Assembly: GCA_032164245.1 (NCBI GenBank)
Contig: JAVMKO010000001.1
Coordinates: 81,589,892-81,653,891 of the forward strand
Source: Sternotherus odoratus
Lineage: Eukaryota > Chordata > Testudines > Kinosternidae
Direction: 5' to 3'
Length of the DNA: 64,000 nucleotides
Shown: positions 23,998-35,412 of the stretch, piece after piece
Layout: every line of letters begins with the position of its first letter
How positions within the stretch are numbered: the first letter of the stretch is position 1
Notes under the pieces: model-generated
What the model was told of the DNA's origin: nothing
What the model saw: only the letters and a program-made list of their open reading frames with translations
Databases searched by the model: none
Made by a program: the position numbers and the translations under genes

Positions 23998-24092
23998 ACA
24001 AGGAAGACTTTGTAGCACCTTAGAGACTAACCAGTTTATTTCAGCATAAGCTTTTGTGGGCTATAGCCCACTTCATCGGATGCACTAACTAG
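23998..24092 (-). mobile_element. PLE tail with hammerhead-like core
   Basis: On the - strand: CCGATGA (24079-24073), stem II GTGGGC/GCCCAC (24056-24061 with 24066-24071) closed by a TATA loop, then AAAA (24055-24052) where GAAA is expected, and then the GTTAGTCTCTAAGGTGC tail. The copy is close in sequence to 7313-7440 and ends 60 bases before the foldback MITE. Confidence 0.6.
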
Positions 24093-24418
24093 ACACTAAC
24101 ATTTTGTCTTTCTATCTCATGATTGATCTTGACACTTCACTAGTTCAATTTTAGGGTATGTCTTCACTACAGGCCTAGGTCGATTTCCCTTAATTCGATT
24201 TTCTAAACTCGAGTTTAGAAAATCGAATCAGTGTGTCCCCACCAGGACAGCAGGTCGACAGTGGTCGACACTGTCTGTCCTAGAACTTTTTGCAGGGGTC
24301 GACATAGCCTGCATTGCACTGTGGGTAGGTAGCCCACAGTGCAATGTGTGCTGGACCCCCCCCCCCCCCCAGACCCCTCCCCCCCGCCCGCCCGAGGGGG
24401 GGGGGGGAGCCGGCGTGG

Positions 24419-24500
24419 GGCTGCTTGGGCGATCGGCTCAGCTGCCTGGTCAATTTCACCTGAAATTGACCAGGCAGCTGAGCGGATCGCCCAAGCAGCC
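24419..24500. repeat. Hairpin copy 1: 40-bp arms, 2-base loop
   Basis: Arms 24419-24458 and 24461-24500 pair with a single mismatch around the loop CC. The arms start GGCTGCTTGGGCGATC and end GATCGCCCAAGCAGCC. Confidence 0.95.
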
Positions 24501-24594
24501 CTGCGCCCGCTCCCCCCCCCCCCAGCAACCCCGCGGACCCCCCCCCCACCTGAACAGCCCCCGCCTGCCCGAGGGGGGGGGGGAGCTGGCGTGG

Positions 24595-24676
24595 GGCTGC
24601 TTGGGTGATCGGCTCAGCTGCCTGGTCAGTTTCACCTGAAATTGACCAGGCAGCTGAGCAGATCACCCAAGCAGCC
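24595..24676. repeat. Hairpin copy 2: 40-bp arms, compensated base pair
   Basis: Arms 24595-24634 and 24637-24676 repeat copy 1 about 176 bases downstream. One arm reads GGGTGATC where copy 1 has GGGCGATC, and the partner reads GATCACCC where copy 1 has GATCGCCC, so pairing is kept. Two other positions mispair. Confidence 0.95.
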
Positions 24677-26784
24677 CTGCGCCGGCTTCCCCCCCCCCCC
24701 CACCAGCAGCCCCGCGGACCCCCCGCCCACCTGAACAGCCCCCCCCCCCCCCGCCGCGGGGCTGCTCGGAGGTCGGAGGCTTAACTTCAGATTCCTCTTC
24801 ACTACTCACAGTAGACATAGAGAAGTCTCTCTCGTCAGGCAGGAGTGTTAAATTCGATTTTGAGGGCCCTTTAAATTGACTTTAAGGGCATGTATGTGAA
24901 AACAGGTACACGTTTAATTCGACCTAACGTCGTTAAGGTCGAATTAAAGTGGTAGTGAAGACATGCCCTTACATATTGGAGAAATTCCTTGTTGCGTAGT
25001 ACAGAGAGAAAAGTTAGAAAGAAGTCTCTTTTCTGGACATGACTTTCCACTTCCAGAATCTACTTTGCCATTCACTACCTAAACATTATATACATCAGGT
25101 AGTGCACATATGAAATGAACTAATTTTCCAACAGTGTAGGAATGATTCAGTGTCTTGAAGTTGCCATATTTGGACCCTAGAACTTAAAATTTTCCATCAG
25201 TGTTTAATTTAACCCTCTCCTCTAGTTAGTCCAACTCCCTTTAAACTGTTGTCACTAAAATTCTTGATACCTTGCATATTTACTGCCCCATCCTCCTGTA
25301 TTCTATGCAGCTGAATATCTGATGGCAAAATGTCCTCAAAGTTTCTGGGTTACTTTTTCTCATGGGCAGAGGGGCACATACTAATGCTGGGCCTTGTATT
25401 TAATGTGCAGTAGTACAAATAGCATAATGAAGAATCTCTTAAGTCTAAGGCGGTCGTGTAGTAGGGTTAGGATGGAATTCCTGCCCCCACCCCACTGCAG
25501 TCTACAGCATTAGACAGTTGACTGAGTGCACTATGACTTTTGGCTTTATCTATAGCATCAAGCTATATACGTGTTGGAGCATACTGATGGGCTGATAGTT
25601 GGATCAAAAAAACTGTTCTTGAAATATTAAACTTAGCTTCTTCAGTGATAACTGAGGTTTCAAGCTACAATCCTACCTACAAACTAGGGTATAACCTTGT
25701 TTTTTGTTCTTTCCTGGTTCATCTTCCCACTCGTAGCCATCGGGTCCTCTTTGCCTGTACTAATCAGTCCTAAGGACCTGAGGCCAAAAAGTTCCTCAGC
25801 AAATTCAGAGGAACATTCACAATGAATAGTAGATGCTGCAGTCTTGCAAGAAATTGCTTTCAGTTTATAGTCACATGATGCATTTTAACAATCTCACCGC
25901 TTGCTTAACCTACATACTGCACTTTCCAGTTCAGCACCATCTGCTATATAATTAGATCTCTTAAATATGGTTATCTCTTAGTTGTTGGTTTTGACAAACT
26001 ATGCTCAGATGGCTGGGGAAGGAGAAATAGTTCAGCAGAACCAAGACAAGAACAGACTGCTCAGATCATATATTTGAATGGGGCTCCTCTCGTGTCTATT
26101 GATGAATGTTTCAGAGCAGCCAGGCTATTCAAGGTCAGATTCTTTAAACATTCTACATTAGCAAAGAATATCCAAGTTCTCCCAATGAGAAGATATTCTT
26201 AGCTGTAATTAAATTGTATCTTCATCAGCCAGTAACACTAGTTCTCCAATGACAGAATCTTATCATGTCAACAAGACATGGAGTTTGACCCTCTTGATGG
26301 AAGGTACTAAGCTGATGCACTTAGTGGGTTGTAACTACAGAGTAGTTTATGGGACAATTCAACAAAGAACTGATTTGAATTTGTGAACTTTGTTCAAATA
26401 TATGAACAACTTAAAAATGTGAACTGCATACACAAAGTGAGTCTGTTTATCTAGACAGACACTTACCTAAAACAAGCTAATCTTCGTTTCGCCCCCCCCC
26501 CCCCCCAATCTTGTCTCTACAATGCTGGCATAAAGGTCACTAAACACGTCAGGATAATTTCCCAGGAAATTTTCTTAGTCATCTATGAAAAGGTAAGTTT
26601 CCAGATGCATCATTCCTGCATGTAGAAAGGGAAGTACAAGCTCCAATCATGAGCATTTATGCTGATACAGTGAGCTGTTTCAGACACTACACTACTTCTA
26701 GCTATGTATTCTGTGTCCCCATACCAGTGCACCTCATAAACATCGATGAAGTTATCCTGACACTACTTTAAAGTAGGAAAGTAG

Positions 26785-26900
26785 TATTTCCATTTTACAG
26801 ATAAAGAGCTGAAGTACATTTGACCTTCCCAAGGCCATGCAGGAAATCTGTGACAAATCCAGGAAATAGTCCCAGTTCAAGACTTGCACTATAAGACCAA
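26785..26900 (-). repeat. MIR-like SINE, antisense
   Basis: Contains CCATTTTACAGATAAAGAGC, then TTCCCAAGGCCATGCAGGAA, then TCTGTGACA, the antisense layout of a MIR/CORE-SINE body. Confidence 0.65.
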
Positions 26901-27542
26901 CTCTTTCCCTTTATTTGCTATTCTCTGATAGAGGAGACAAATCTGCTGTAGCATGGTAACTCCTTATCCCCAGAAATTTTGTTTTAGCACCCATGGGACT
27001 AGTCTGGGAATCTCCAGTTAGTGAAAGCTTTGGAAGACTCAAACCAGAAGTCTCCTGATTTAATACTAGATGTTTAACCAGCACTCCAAGTACTATAGTA
27101 AATCTGATGCAAAACCCCTGTTAGTGCTCTTTGATTATTTTCAGTCTAACCTTATTTCTGCTTTTACCTAGATAGTTTAGTGTAGTCCAAGCACATCTTG
27201 CTGAGCAATGGCTCAATCCCAAAAATAACAATTCTGTGGCTGCTGACAAAGTAAACACTGAGGGAGAGGGGGTAATACAAATAGTTCTGGAAGATTAAAT
27301 TACGAACAGATAATGCTGGCTTCTTTTAAAGGTCTTGAAGTAGTTCTTAGTTCTGAAACTTAGAGGCAATGGCTTTCAGCAAGGGGACAACTTTTAGATC
27401 TTTTTCAGGTTGGCCAAGGTGAGTTTCAGTTTGTAGAATTGTTTTATTGGCACCTGATAGTTCTACTGGAGTAAAGGGGTATGGGGAAGAGAACCTCCTT
27501 ACTCTCAAACCCTAAAGCTGGAAATCTGTGGGATGACTAAAC

Positions 27543-27797
27543 CTATGACCACACTACAGAGCTTACTACACTGCTGTAGCACCACTAGTGCATATGCTCT
27601 GAGCCAATGAGGGAGAGCTCTCCTGACAGCTTAATTACTCCAGCCCATGCGAGCTGCTCATGGTAGCTTCCCCGCCAAGCTCTGGTATGGACATCATTGT
27701 TAGGTCAGTGCAACTTGCATTGCTCTGGGGGGTGGCTTGTTCACACCCTGAGCCATGTAAATTATACCAGGGTAAGTGGTAATGTGTACAAAGCCTA
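27543..27797. mobile_element. TIR MITE remnant, Harbinger-like style
   Basis: The left CTATGACCACACTACAGAGC and the right end ending AATGTGTACAAAGCCT are partly inverted and match the ends of other MITEs in the window. The ends are eroded and the edges are approximate. Confidence 0.45.
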
Positions 27798-27934
27798 AAG
27801 CAAACTTCAGTTTTGTGATTCCCTTGTAGACCAAAGTGTTCAAGAGACAAAACCATGTTTCCTCCTAGTTCCTCAGGGGACAGATAGTGGTGTCGGTCTA
27901 AAAAGCAATGTTTGGTTCAGTCAGCTCAGAATAT

Positions 27935-28044
27935 GGTGACCAGATGTCCTGATTTTATAGGGACAATCCTGATTTTGGGGTCTCTTCTTATATAGGCTCA
28001 TATTACCCCTCACCCCTGACTTTTCACACTTGCTGGTCACCCTA
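27935..28044. mobile_element. Short TIR MITE, second copy of the AGGGTGACC family
   Basis: Begins GGTGACCAGATGTCCTGAT and ends CTGGTCACCCTA. The interior GATTTTATAGGGACAATCC is the reverse complement of the matching block in 19024-19154, so the two copies lie in opposite orientation. Confidence 0.75.
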
Positions 28045-28689
28045 GCGCACAAGAATCTGGAAGGAAGTAGATACAGGGTTCTCAGTCCACACTATGAAAT
28101 AAAAGTGTATCTTAATAGCTTGTTGGCATCTCCCCTCCCATTCATGACCGTGAAGACCATTCCTTTTCCACTTGAAATTGTACCACATCCTTGTGATTGC
28201 ACAACTACTTACTAGCTTCCATTCAATGTGATTTGGCACCTGGATAAAAAGAAAGCGAACAACGCTTGACTAACCAGCTCTCCAGACTACTATAGACCAT
28301 TTTTGGGGAACTACTGTGTTAATAGATCTGTAACATTCCCTTGTGTACCACTTCTGAAAACAACAGTAGGAAGGAGAATTTTAAACTAAAAAAAATAAAA
28401 ATTGAAAATCTTAATCTTGACAATTAACGTTTTTGTCTATAGGCTGTATTGCAACAAACGGCACAATAATCCCCTCATCTGAATTATCGCCCAGTATACA
28501 TGTATAGATAAATGTGCATGTCTCTCACAATCACGTCCACACCCAAACCAAACTACTGAGCAAATAAACCACTTGCACAGCAACACTAGTAGCTGGTGTC
28601 TTTCCCACAGAGAGTGATTTACGTCCTCAACACGCCCATTAATTGTTTGGCTTTTAAGCATGACTGCCTGTGTTGATGCTCTATCTGTG

Positions 28690-28925
28690 ATTACCAGATC
28701 AGCTTCTGTTCTGTTTTGCCAATGTAAATGGCAGAGGGGCATTGCTGTCACATGATGGCATATATCCCATTGGTCGATGTGCAGGTGAATGAGCCCCTGA
28801 TGGCATGGCTGATGTGATTAGGTCCTATGATGGTGTCCCTTGAATAGATATGTGGACAGAGTTTGCACTGGGCTTTTGTGCAATGATAGGCTCCTGGGTT
28901 GATGTGTGTGTTGTGTGGTTGCTCG
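28690..28925 (-). pseudogene. PLE coding remnant, - strand (GIY-YIG region)
   Basis: The - strand translates in pieces to a Penelope-like tail: CKLCPHIYS, GPNHISHAI, GSFTCTSTNGIYAIM, then a stop, then PSAIYIGKTEQ. Cys/His spacing followed by a YIG-type motif fits the linker and GIY-YIG endonuclease of PLEs. Stops and frame changes show that it is dead. It abuts a + strand fragment at about 28925. Family placement is from memory of related repeats. Confidence 0.6.
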
Positions 28926-29450
28926 GGTGAGTATTTGCTACATTGACCAAACCGGACAGTCTCTATACAAAAGAATAAACGGACACATCTGACATCAGGA
29001 ATCCTAACATTCAAAAACCTGTAAGAAAACACTTCAATCTCTCTGGTCACTTAGTAACCGACCTAAGTGCCAATTTTCAACAAAAAAAGTCAAAAACAAA
29101 AAAAAACAACCCTTTCTCCAACAAGAAACTGATGAACTGGAATTAATTTCCCAACAGGATACCATTAAATTAGGCTTGAATAAACACTGGGAGTGGCTTG
29201 GTCATTACACAATCAGAAATCTATTTCCCCAGGTTAATTTTCCCCATATTGTTCCTCACACCTTCTTGTCAGCTGTTTGAAATGGGCCATCCTGATTATC
29301 ACTACACATTTTTTTTTTCTCCTGCTGATAGCTCACCTTTATTAATTAGCCTCTTAGAGTTGGTATGGCAACCCCCTGGGTTTTAGCCCACAAAAGCTTT
29401 ATGTCTAAATAAATGTTAGTCTCGAAGATGCCACAAATACTCCTTGTTCT
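28926..29450 (+). pseudogene. PLE coding remnant and tail, + strand
   Basis: The + strand starts at CYIDQTGQSLYKRINGH, a GIY-YIG motif region. It continues through broken frames to a segment reading LGLNKHWEWLGHYTIRNLFP (about 29170-29230), and ends in the repeat tail AGCCCACAAAAGC and AAATAAATGTTAGTCTC (29382-29425). The hammerhead-like left half is missing. Several stops and shifts occur, so no protein is made. Orientation is opposite to 28690-28925. Confidence 0.65.
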
Positions 29451-29628
29451 CTCCTCTCCTCTCCTCCCCCCCACTCCCCCGGAATTAGGCACTTCTGATG
29501 GTGTCAGTCTTGCAGACAGTTAGGTAACTCTGAATTTTTTTTGGCCCATGGCCTCACCACTGCAAAGAATTGGGAGCTTAAGGCTCCCAGGGAATAACAC
29601 TGGCACAGGGGACCTCTGCATTATCACA

Positions 29629-29924
29629 GGCTATGTGTACACTACAACTGGGATTGACACTCTCTGAGATTGATCCACCGGTGGTCAGTTTAGTGGGTAT
29701 AGCGAAGACCCGCCAAATCGACAGCAGATCACTCTCCAGTCGACACCTGACTCTTCGTCGGGGGTAGAGTACAGGGAAGTCGACAGGAGAGTTTCTCCCG
29801 TCAGAGATCCCCACACCCCTGCGATGCAGACTCCTTGGTAACTCAACCTAAAGTATGTCGACTCCAGCTAAGATCTTCACATATGTTGCGTATGTAGACT
29901 TACTGTGGTAGTGTAGATATGGCC
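29629..29924. mobile_element. TIR MITE with ACA flanks
   Basis: The left end GGCTATGTGTACACTAC and the inverted right end GTAGTGTAGATATGGCC are flanked by ACA on both sides. The interior has several TCGAC blocks, as in other turtle Harbinger-like MITEs. About 296 bp. Confidence 0.75.
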
Positions 29925-32900
29925 ACAGGTTCCAGGTGCAGGAGGTACTGTGGAGCTTGTTGGAATCAGGCTGGAGCAGTGAAGGATTGGATTGGGGGCA
30001 GTAGGTGATGTGACTGGGGCAGTCCTCTGTGAGCCCCATAATTGTGGAAGGAGTCACAAGATAGGGCAGTGCTAAGGGTTGCCCTGGAATTAGAGGTGCA
30101 AACAACCTCCTCTTAGTCCTGGCACTAGTGTTGGCACCAGCATAGGAATGGATTTGCTCCTAGTTTGGGCATCAGATTTTCTGTATTGCCTGAGTCGTAT
30201 GAGTCCAGGAGGCCTAATATTTCTACTTGCCCATCCTGCACAATGCACAACCTGGAATGACTGATGGAGGCAGAAGTGTACCGTAGATGCTGAAGCCCAG
30301 GGCTACGAGGACTAGTTATCAAATGGATTGTGCACTCTAACCATCTCTCATTGCTGAAGAATGCAGTCTTATTGTGTGGGAGACCCTGAAATAAGGGTTT
30401 TGACCGGTCTTCTTAATGTGGCTGTCATCTTCATGGATTGTGAAAGGGCCCATACCTGGGTGAGGGATCATTTGATTTGTGGTCCTATTTCCTAACTCAT
30501 CTCTACCTCCAAAATATGAGGGAGAAAAATCTCCAGACTGTAGCAAATGTATGCTCTGAGTAGAAAGGGAGTCCAGGAATCTAGGCTGAATGTAGAGCTC
30601 TTCCGATAGTTTAGTTACATTCAGTTTAATCATTTCCTGAGGAATCCTAATTTAGCTGAAGCACTCAGCCTCTCATGTCCTGCTTCATTATAGCCAAAAA
30701 AGGCAACTGGTTAAATTCTTGGGAGTTGCATTTGCAGGAAGCTGTGTAATGGAGGTTAGAATACATCTGTTGCCTTGCCAAACCTGATACGATCATGAAC
30801 ACAATGAACATTTTAGTTCCTTTTTTTCTCTCTCTAACCCTTTGGCTGGCCTACAGTCTAGCAGATATGCAAGGCCACCTGAGATTTGCAAGATCTCATA
30901 CTGAATCACCAACCCATTCTTCCCATTCTGGACTATTTTCTCCCTTCCTGTGTATTCTCTCAGCCTAGATGTCCTGGAGTGTGGTGTAGTGCTAGAATGG
31001 TATGACAGATGGCTCTTATTTTAGTGGTGGCTTAATCTACAGGTGTCTGCTGTCCAAGCACTATAGGATTACAAACACTGTTACTCTACCTTTGCTCCTG
31101 CTGGTATCTAGCTAACAATTGATGTAATGGGTTGTCTCCTTGGTGCCCCCTACTTCAAGCTTGTACCTTTCTTGCTGCAGAAATAAAACCTAAATACTGT
31201 GAAATCACAAGGACCCTGCTTGTGTCTACTCAGTCTTCTAGGCTCAAGTGTATTCTTAAACAAGCTTGTTTAATTCCTTGCATTTATGGTCTAAGATGTA
31301 GATTTTAAATCTGAGTCCAAGTGATATTGCTATAAGTGGACTACTTGTTCCTTAGTGATGGCTACAAAAGTTGCAGAGCAGGAACAAGTACAGCATTCAG
31401 TACAAAGCAAGAGTACAGTTATCCATTTGATAAAGGGAATTTCCCTGCATGCACACACATTGCTGGATTGGGCCTTGGCACCCATCTGTACCATAGTTGC
31501 TATTTTTCCAGACTTCTCTTGCTGTTGCATGTGCCAAATGCTGGGATGCTAGGCTTTAAGTTTATCCCAATGCATCTTGGGACCAGATTGCTTCTGCAGT
31601 GAAGCTCTTAATGCTTGTTGTTTCTTTGGAGAAACTGTGCTGTGCCGGAATGCTGCCCAGTTGGCTTTGCAGGCTTTGTTTATATTCTTGAAGAGGAACT
31701 GTTGTAACAGTATTTGACAGCCTCCTATTGCATGCACAGACCATTCTGCCTCTTCTCCTTTTTTCTTCTCTTTTCTGGCTAACTGAAAATTCTGACAAAG
31801 TTGCACAAAATCAGAATGAATTAAGTGACTGGCAGGTTGGTGAGCACGGATTCTAAGGTGTATGGCTTTTGGTGTTTTTGTGAAGTGTCTGGTTTAATGA
31901 GCCTTGGTGCATGTCGTGCACTAGAATCTTGATTCGCCAACCAAATGGTGCTTTTCATAAATTCCATTTTAGGAACCGAAAGCTCTTGGTGGAAGCATTT
32001 CTGATGGTTTTGATGTAAGATTAAATCCAAATTGCTGTTTTACACACACCTAGAAATCCCCAATGTTCTCCCTGATGCAGTGTCAGTGATCGCTCCATCA
32101 CTAGGCCGCAGTTCTATCACTGCTACAAAAACATAATGATCTTTAAACAAGATAGTGATCATAATATTTCTTAACCCAGAAGGGTTCTGTACCCTGATAA
32201 CTAACATCTTCAGCAGTATTTTCCTGTAAAGATGACCTGCAGAGCACAAATAAATTGAGTTAAGCCCAGATTTGTGTTCGATATCTACTGTAATCTGGCT
32301 ATGGAGAGTACTTAGTGTATTCTTAACCCTCCTTAAAATGTATCTTGGGACACATTGGGATATCTTTGGGAATAAAGGGTAACTGACCCCTCAACCCAGG
32401 CAATCCATGGCATTCGTAAATGCGGCAGTACATAAATATCACATTTTCAGTTTCAAAATGGAGGGGAAACGTGGAGAGAACTAAAAAGCTTGATTAAAAC
32501 TGTTCTGTAGTGAATTCTTCCAACAGCCTAGATAGTGGTATTAGCCCAAAAATCAGATCTTAACTGCAGTGCAAAACAAGTAAGAGTTATCTAGGTGTAT
32601 GTCAGCAAGTTACTATAGGGATTGGTGCTTCCAAATGGTCTAACATGTTTACAACCTTAATTTCAGTTTAATTTGTGTTTTTGCTAGGGAACAGAAAATG
32701 CATATTTTCCAAATGCTAAATACTCATCATGTTTCAACAGTCTGTTCTTTTCCTGTCATTTTAGGAGGAGAAACCCTGACTTTGTATGTAATTCCAGCAA
32801 ACCACCTGTGATTACTGAAATGAATTTAAGATGGGGGAGGGCCTCATAGCCAGGGACCTAAGCCAGTGTAGAGTCCATTTGACTCCAGGAGTTCATAATG

Positions 32901-32955
32901 TGCTTAAACTATAAAAACTCACTTTTTTGGTTTTTGTTTTGTTTTGTTCTGTCAG

Positions 32956-33308
32956 GTCCCTCGTTATAAATCACGATGGCTCAAAAAGATGTTGATAAGT
33001 ACCTTTATGTGGACAAAAATCTCATCAACAACCCCCTGGCTCAGGCTGACTGGGCAGCCAAGAAACTGGTGTGGGTCCCATCAGAGAAGAATGGGTTTGA
33101 GGCGGCGAGTCTGAAGGAGGAAGTGGGCGATGAGGCCATTGTGGAGCTGGCAGAAAATGGAAAGAAAGTGAGAATAAACAAAGATGACATCCAGAAGATG
33201 AATCCACCCAAATTCTCTAAAGTGGAAGATATGGCAGAGCTGACCTGCCTGAATGAGGCCTCTGTGCTGCACAACTTGAAGGAGAGATACTACTCAGGGC
33301 TCATCTAT
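32956..33308 (+). CDS. MYH9: MYH9 exon 2: start codon, N-terminal SH3-like domain, residues 1-111
   Basis: The exon follows the acceptor TTCTGTCAG, with 20 nt of 5' UTR before the ATG at 32976. The start has A at -3 and G at +4, a strong Kozak context, and gives the expected MAQ N-terminus. It encodes 111 codons ending in YYSGLIY, before the donor TAT|GTAAGT. By family numbering, residues about 27-77 form the SH3-like domain and the motor begins near 81 (block [20 protein letters not shown]). Sequence such as DKYLYVDKN and [16 protein letters not shown] separates MYH9 from MYH10, which has a longer N-terminus. Read-through into the intron would add 55 residues and then stop. Confidence 0.97.
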
Positions 33309-34704
33309 GTAAGTAACCATCTTCTGTACTGGGGGAAAAGACTTTTTATGGGGATTCCATGTAAACTTGCTGCAACCAGCTTCTCCCAATCATGCATCAT
33401 TAACCTTGCACTGCCCCATATGGAACTCTTACATGACACCACTGCTTCTTCAGCTCCACAACTCTCCCCTGGGTAGAATGGATCCCTCAAGGAATGCTGT
33501 GGTGAAATGGTTGGACTTTGGCATTTGAGTGTCATTGTTTGGAGTATGTTTTGAATATCATAAACTTGCTTTTGGCTAGAAAAAAGAGTTTGGAAAGTGG
33601 TAAACAGGAAGCCTGATTAAAACAGTACTAAATAATAACAAACCCCATTTGAGATGTATACCTAACATCTGGCTTGCTTTTTCCACATCTGGAACCTCAA
33701 TGGGAAGGGAATGCTAATGCCAAGATGGCTGTCTAATCTCCCTCTGCAATTTCAGGGTTTTAGTACATATGCTCTCTCCAGTAACAAACATCCTGTACCC
33801 CAGAACAGTGTCTTTCTGGGGATGAAATAAGAAATAGTGATCTGAACTGGCAGGTTCTATTCTCTTTCCACCCACCAAAATTTACAAGAGCAGCATAATC
33901 CTTTCCTTGGGTTGTTGCCATGGAAATGACAGTGATATCTGTAGATTGACAATTATTCACGATCATAAGGAATAAGGTACAAGAGCCAGGCTCATGGATT
34001 ACATCTGCCCGAAGGGGACATGCTAGAAGATAAGGATTTGGAAACTATTGGTTCTGTAGTTCCTGTTCAAATGTCACTGGTAATGTGACTTGCATCAAAC
34101 CGTGCACAAGTCTGTTCCTTTAGTTACTGTTCAAGCACAGGCTGTCAAGGGGCGCAGGATGAACTAGGCTCAGTGGTCATTTGGCGCTTTTTAATGCGCT
34201 GACTGATTACATCTGGAGAAATTTGTTCGTTTTGTTTGATCCTAGCCTAGTCCTTATTTGATAATGCAGAATGGTCAGAGCTGGTATAGTAGGATATATT
34301 ACTAATTCATTGTCTCTAGGCAATGTGAAGTAGATTCTTTAGTGTGTTATGTCTGCTGTCCAATGACCTATTGACGATGCTAATGTTACTCTAGTTCTAA
34401 AGAAAATCTAGATTACTGATTATTTTTTCTGAACACCAGTAACATTCAGACCTCTCGTACCTTGTCTGACCTCCAAATGTCAGAGCATGTTTCGAACAAT
34501 ACATCTCCCATAGTCTCTGATACCTGCTACTTAGTCACCCAAAGAGGCCTGCAGTCCTCTTCCTCGCCACTTCTGTGGCAAAACAAAGATGGTCTCTGTA
34601 GCTGTTAGCAGAGATAAGCAATCTAATCTAGGGCACAAAATGGCACGTGTTCACTCCCGCCATGTACCTCTGTGAAAACCCCTTTGAACTGCCAACTTCT
34701 AAGT

Positions 34705-34826
34705 CAGTGGCTTTCAACCTGTGGTCCAGGGCATCCACAGAGTGTCTCCGATTTCCACAGGAATCCGCACCTCCATTTGAAATTTTTTTTTTAGGGATCA
34801 GCAAATGGAGAGGCTGAAAACCACTG
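34705..34826. mobile_element. Short hAT MITE, sister of 4757-4881
   Basis: Starts CAGTGGCTTTCAACCTGTGG and ends GCTGAAAACCACTG. Flanked by TTCTAAGT (34697-34704) and TTCTAGGT (34827-34834), 7 of 8 identical. The interior shares CCTCCATTTGA and ATCAGCAAATG-type blocks with the copy at 4757. Confidence 0.85.
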
Positions 34827-35202
34827 TTCTAGGTAATACCATTGTAACCTAGAGTTTTTGGTTCCACTTCTGGCTGAGGCAAAGGCCACTTTTATGCCAC
34901 TCCAGAGGTACAGGGGAGGCCACTTTTATGCCAGTCCAGAGGCACAGGGGACATAGGCAGCTGCTACAGAATGCCATTTTCGGCATGGGGTTCTTCAAGG
35001 TAATAGACCTGATATAAAAGCTCCATGGCAGCCTTCTCTCGGATGTCAGGGGACTTGATGAGGAGGTGTTATAGGTTGCTGAACGGTGGATTGGTAGTTG
35101 GCTGTAACCACAGCTGTCCCCACCTTCCCAGTCTGACTTCTGAGCAGTGCAGCTCAGAATCAGAGCTGTACTTGTGCCTTGTACTGTTGAGAAATAGGTA
35201 TA

Positions 35203-35412
35203 CAGACGAGTCACATCTTAGGCTCATTTAACATGTGCAAATTCAGTTTTACACTGTCGGCAAAAACAGGAGGAAAAAAAAAACATTTAAAAACTCCATT
35301 TGTAGTGCGGGCGATTTCGCCCGCCATTCAACTCAATGAGAGTTTCACTACACGCGGTTTTCACTTTACGCACTAACCACAGAACGGATCCCCACGTAAA
35401 ATGACTCGCCTG
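35203..35412. mobile_element. Tigger-like MITE with TA flanks
   Basis: The left CAGACGAGTCACAT and inverted right end ATGACTCGCCTG are flanked by TA (35201-35202 and 35413-35414), as expected for Tc1/mariner insertions. The interior has a short hairpin, GCGGGCGATTTCGCCCGC (35309-35326). Confidence 0.75.

Larger units (their letters stand above)
24154..24968. mobile_element. Foldback MITE, Harbinger-like, with TTA target duplication
   Basis: The ends are GGGTATGTCTTCACTAC and, inverted, GTAGTGAAGACATGCCC. Both sides are flanked by TTA (24151-24153 and 24969-24971), the 3-bp TWA duplication of PIF/Harbinger. Inside are a perfect 36-bp palindrome (24193-24228), a tandem duplication of about 176 bp, and runs of C and G. 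No transposase frame was recognised. The GC-rich open frames here are compositional. Confidence 0.85.
13100..32955 (+). other. MYH9: MYH9 intron 1
   Basis: About 19.9 kb between the putative exon 1 donor and the acceptor TTCTGTCAG before 32956. It is rich in mobile elements, listed separately. I recognise no gene or exon in the remaining long stretches: 14881-15939, 16906-17473, 17656-18226, 19155-21133, 22297-23997, 24969-26784, 26901-27542, 28045-28689 and 29925-32955. Large first introns of contractile genes often hold enhancers, but none can be pointed to here. Confidence 0.6.

Noticed and set aside
24280..24666. Open frames of 89-128 aa inside the foldback MITE
   Set aside because: They translate inverted repeats and C/G runs, and the same repeated peptide appears on both strands. 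No transposase motif.
32976..33476. A 166-residue protein from reading through exon 2 into intron 2
   Set aside because: The canonical donor TAT|GTAAGT and the in-frame join to exon 3 make this an artefact of unspliced sequence.
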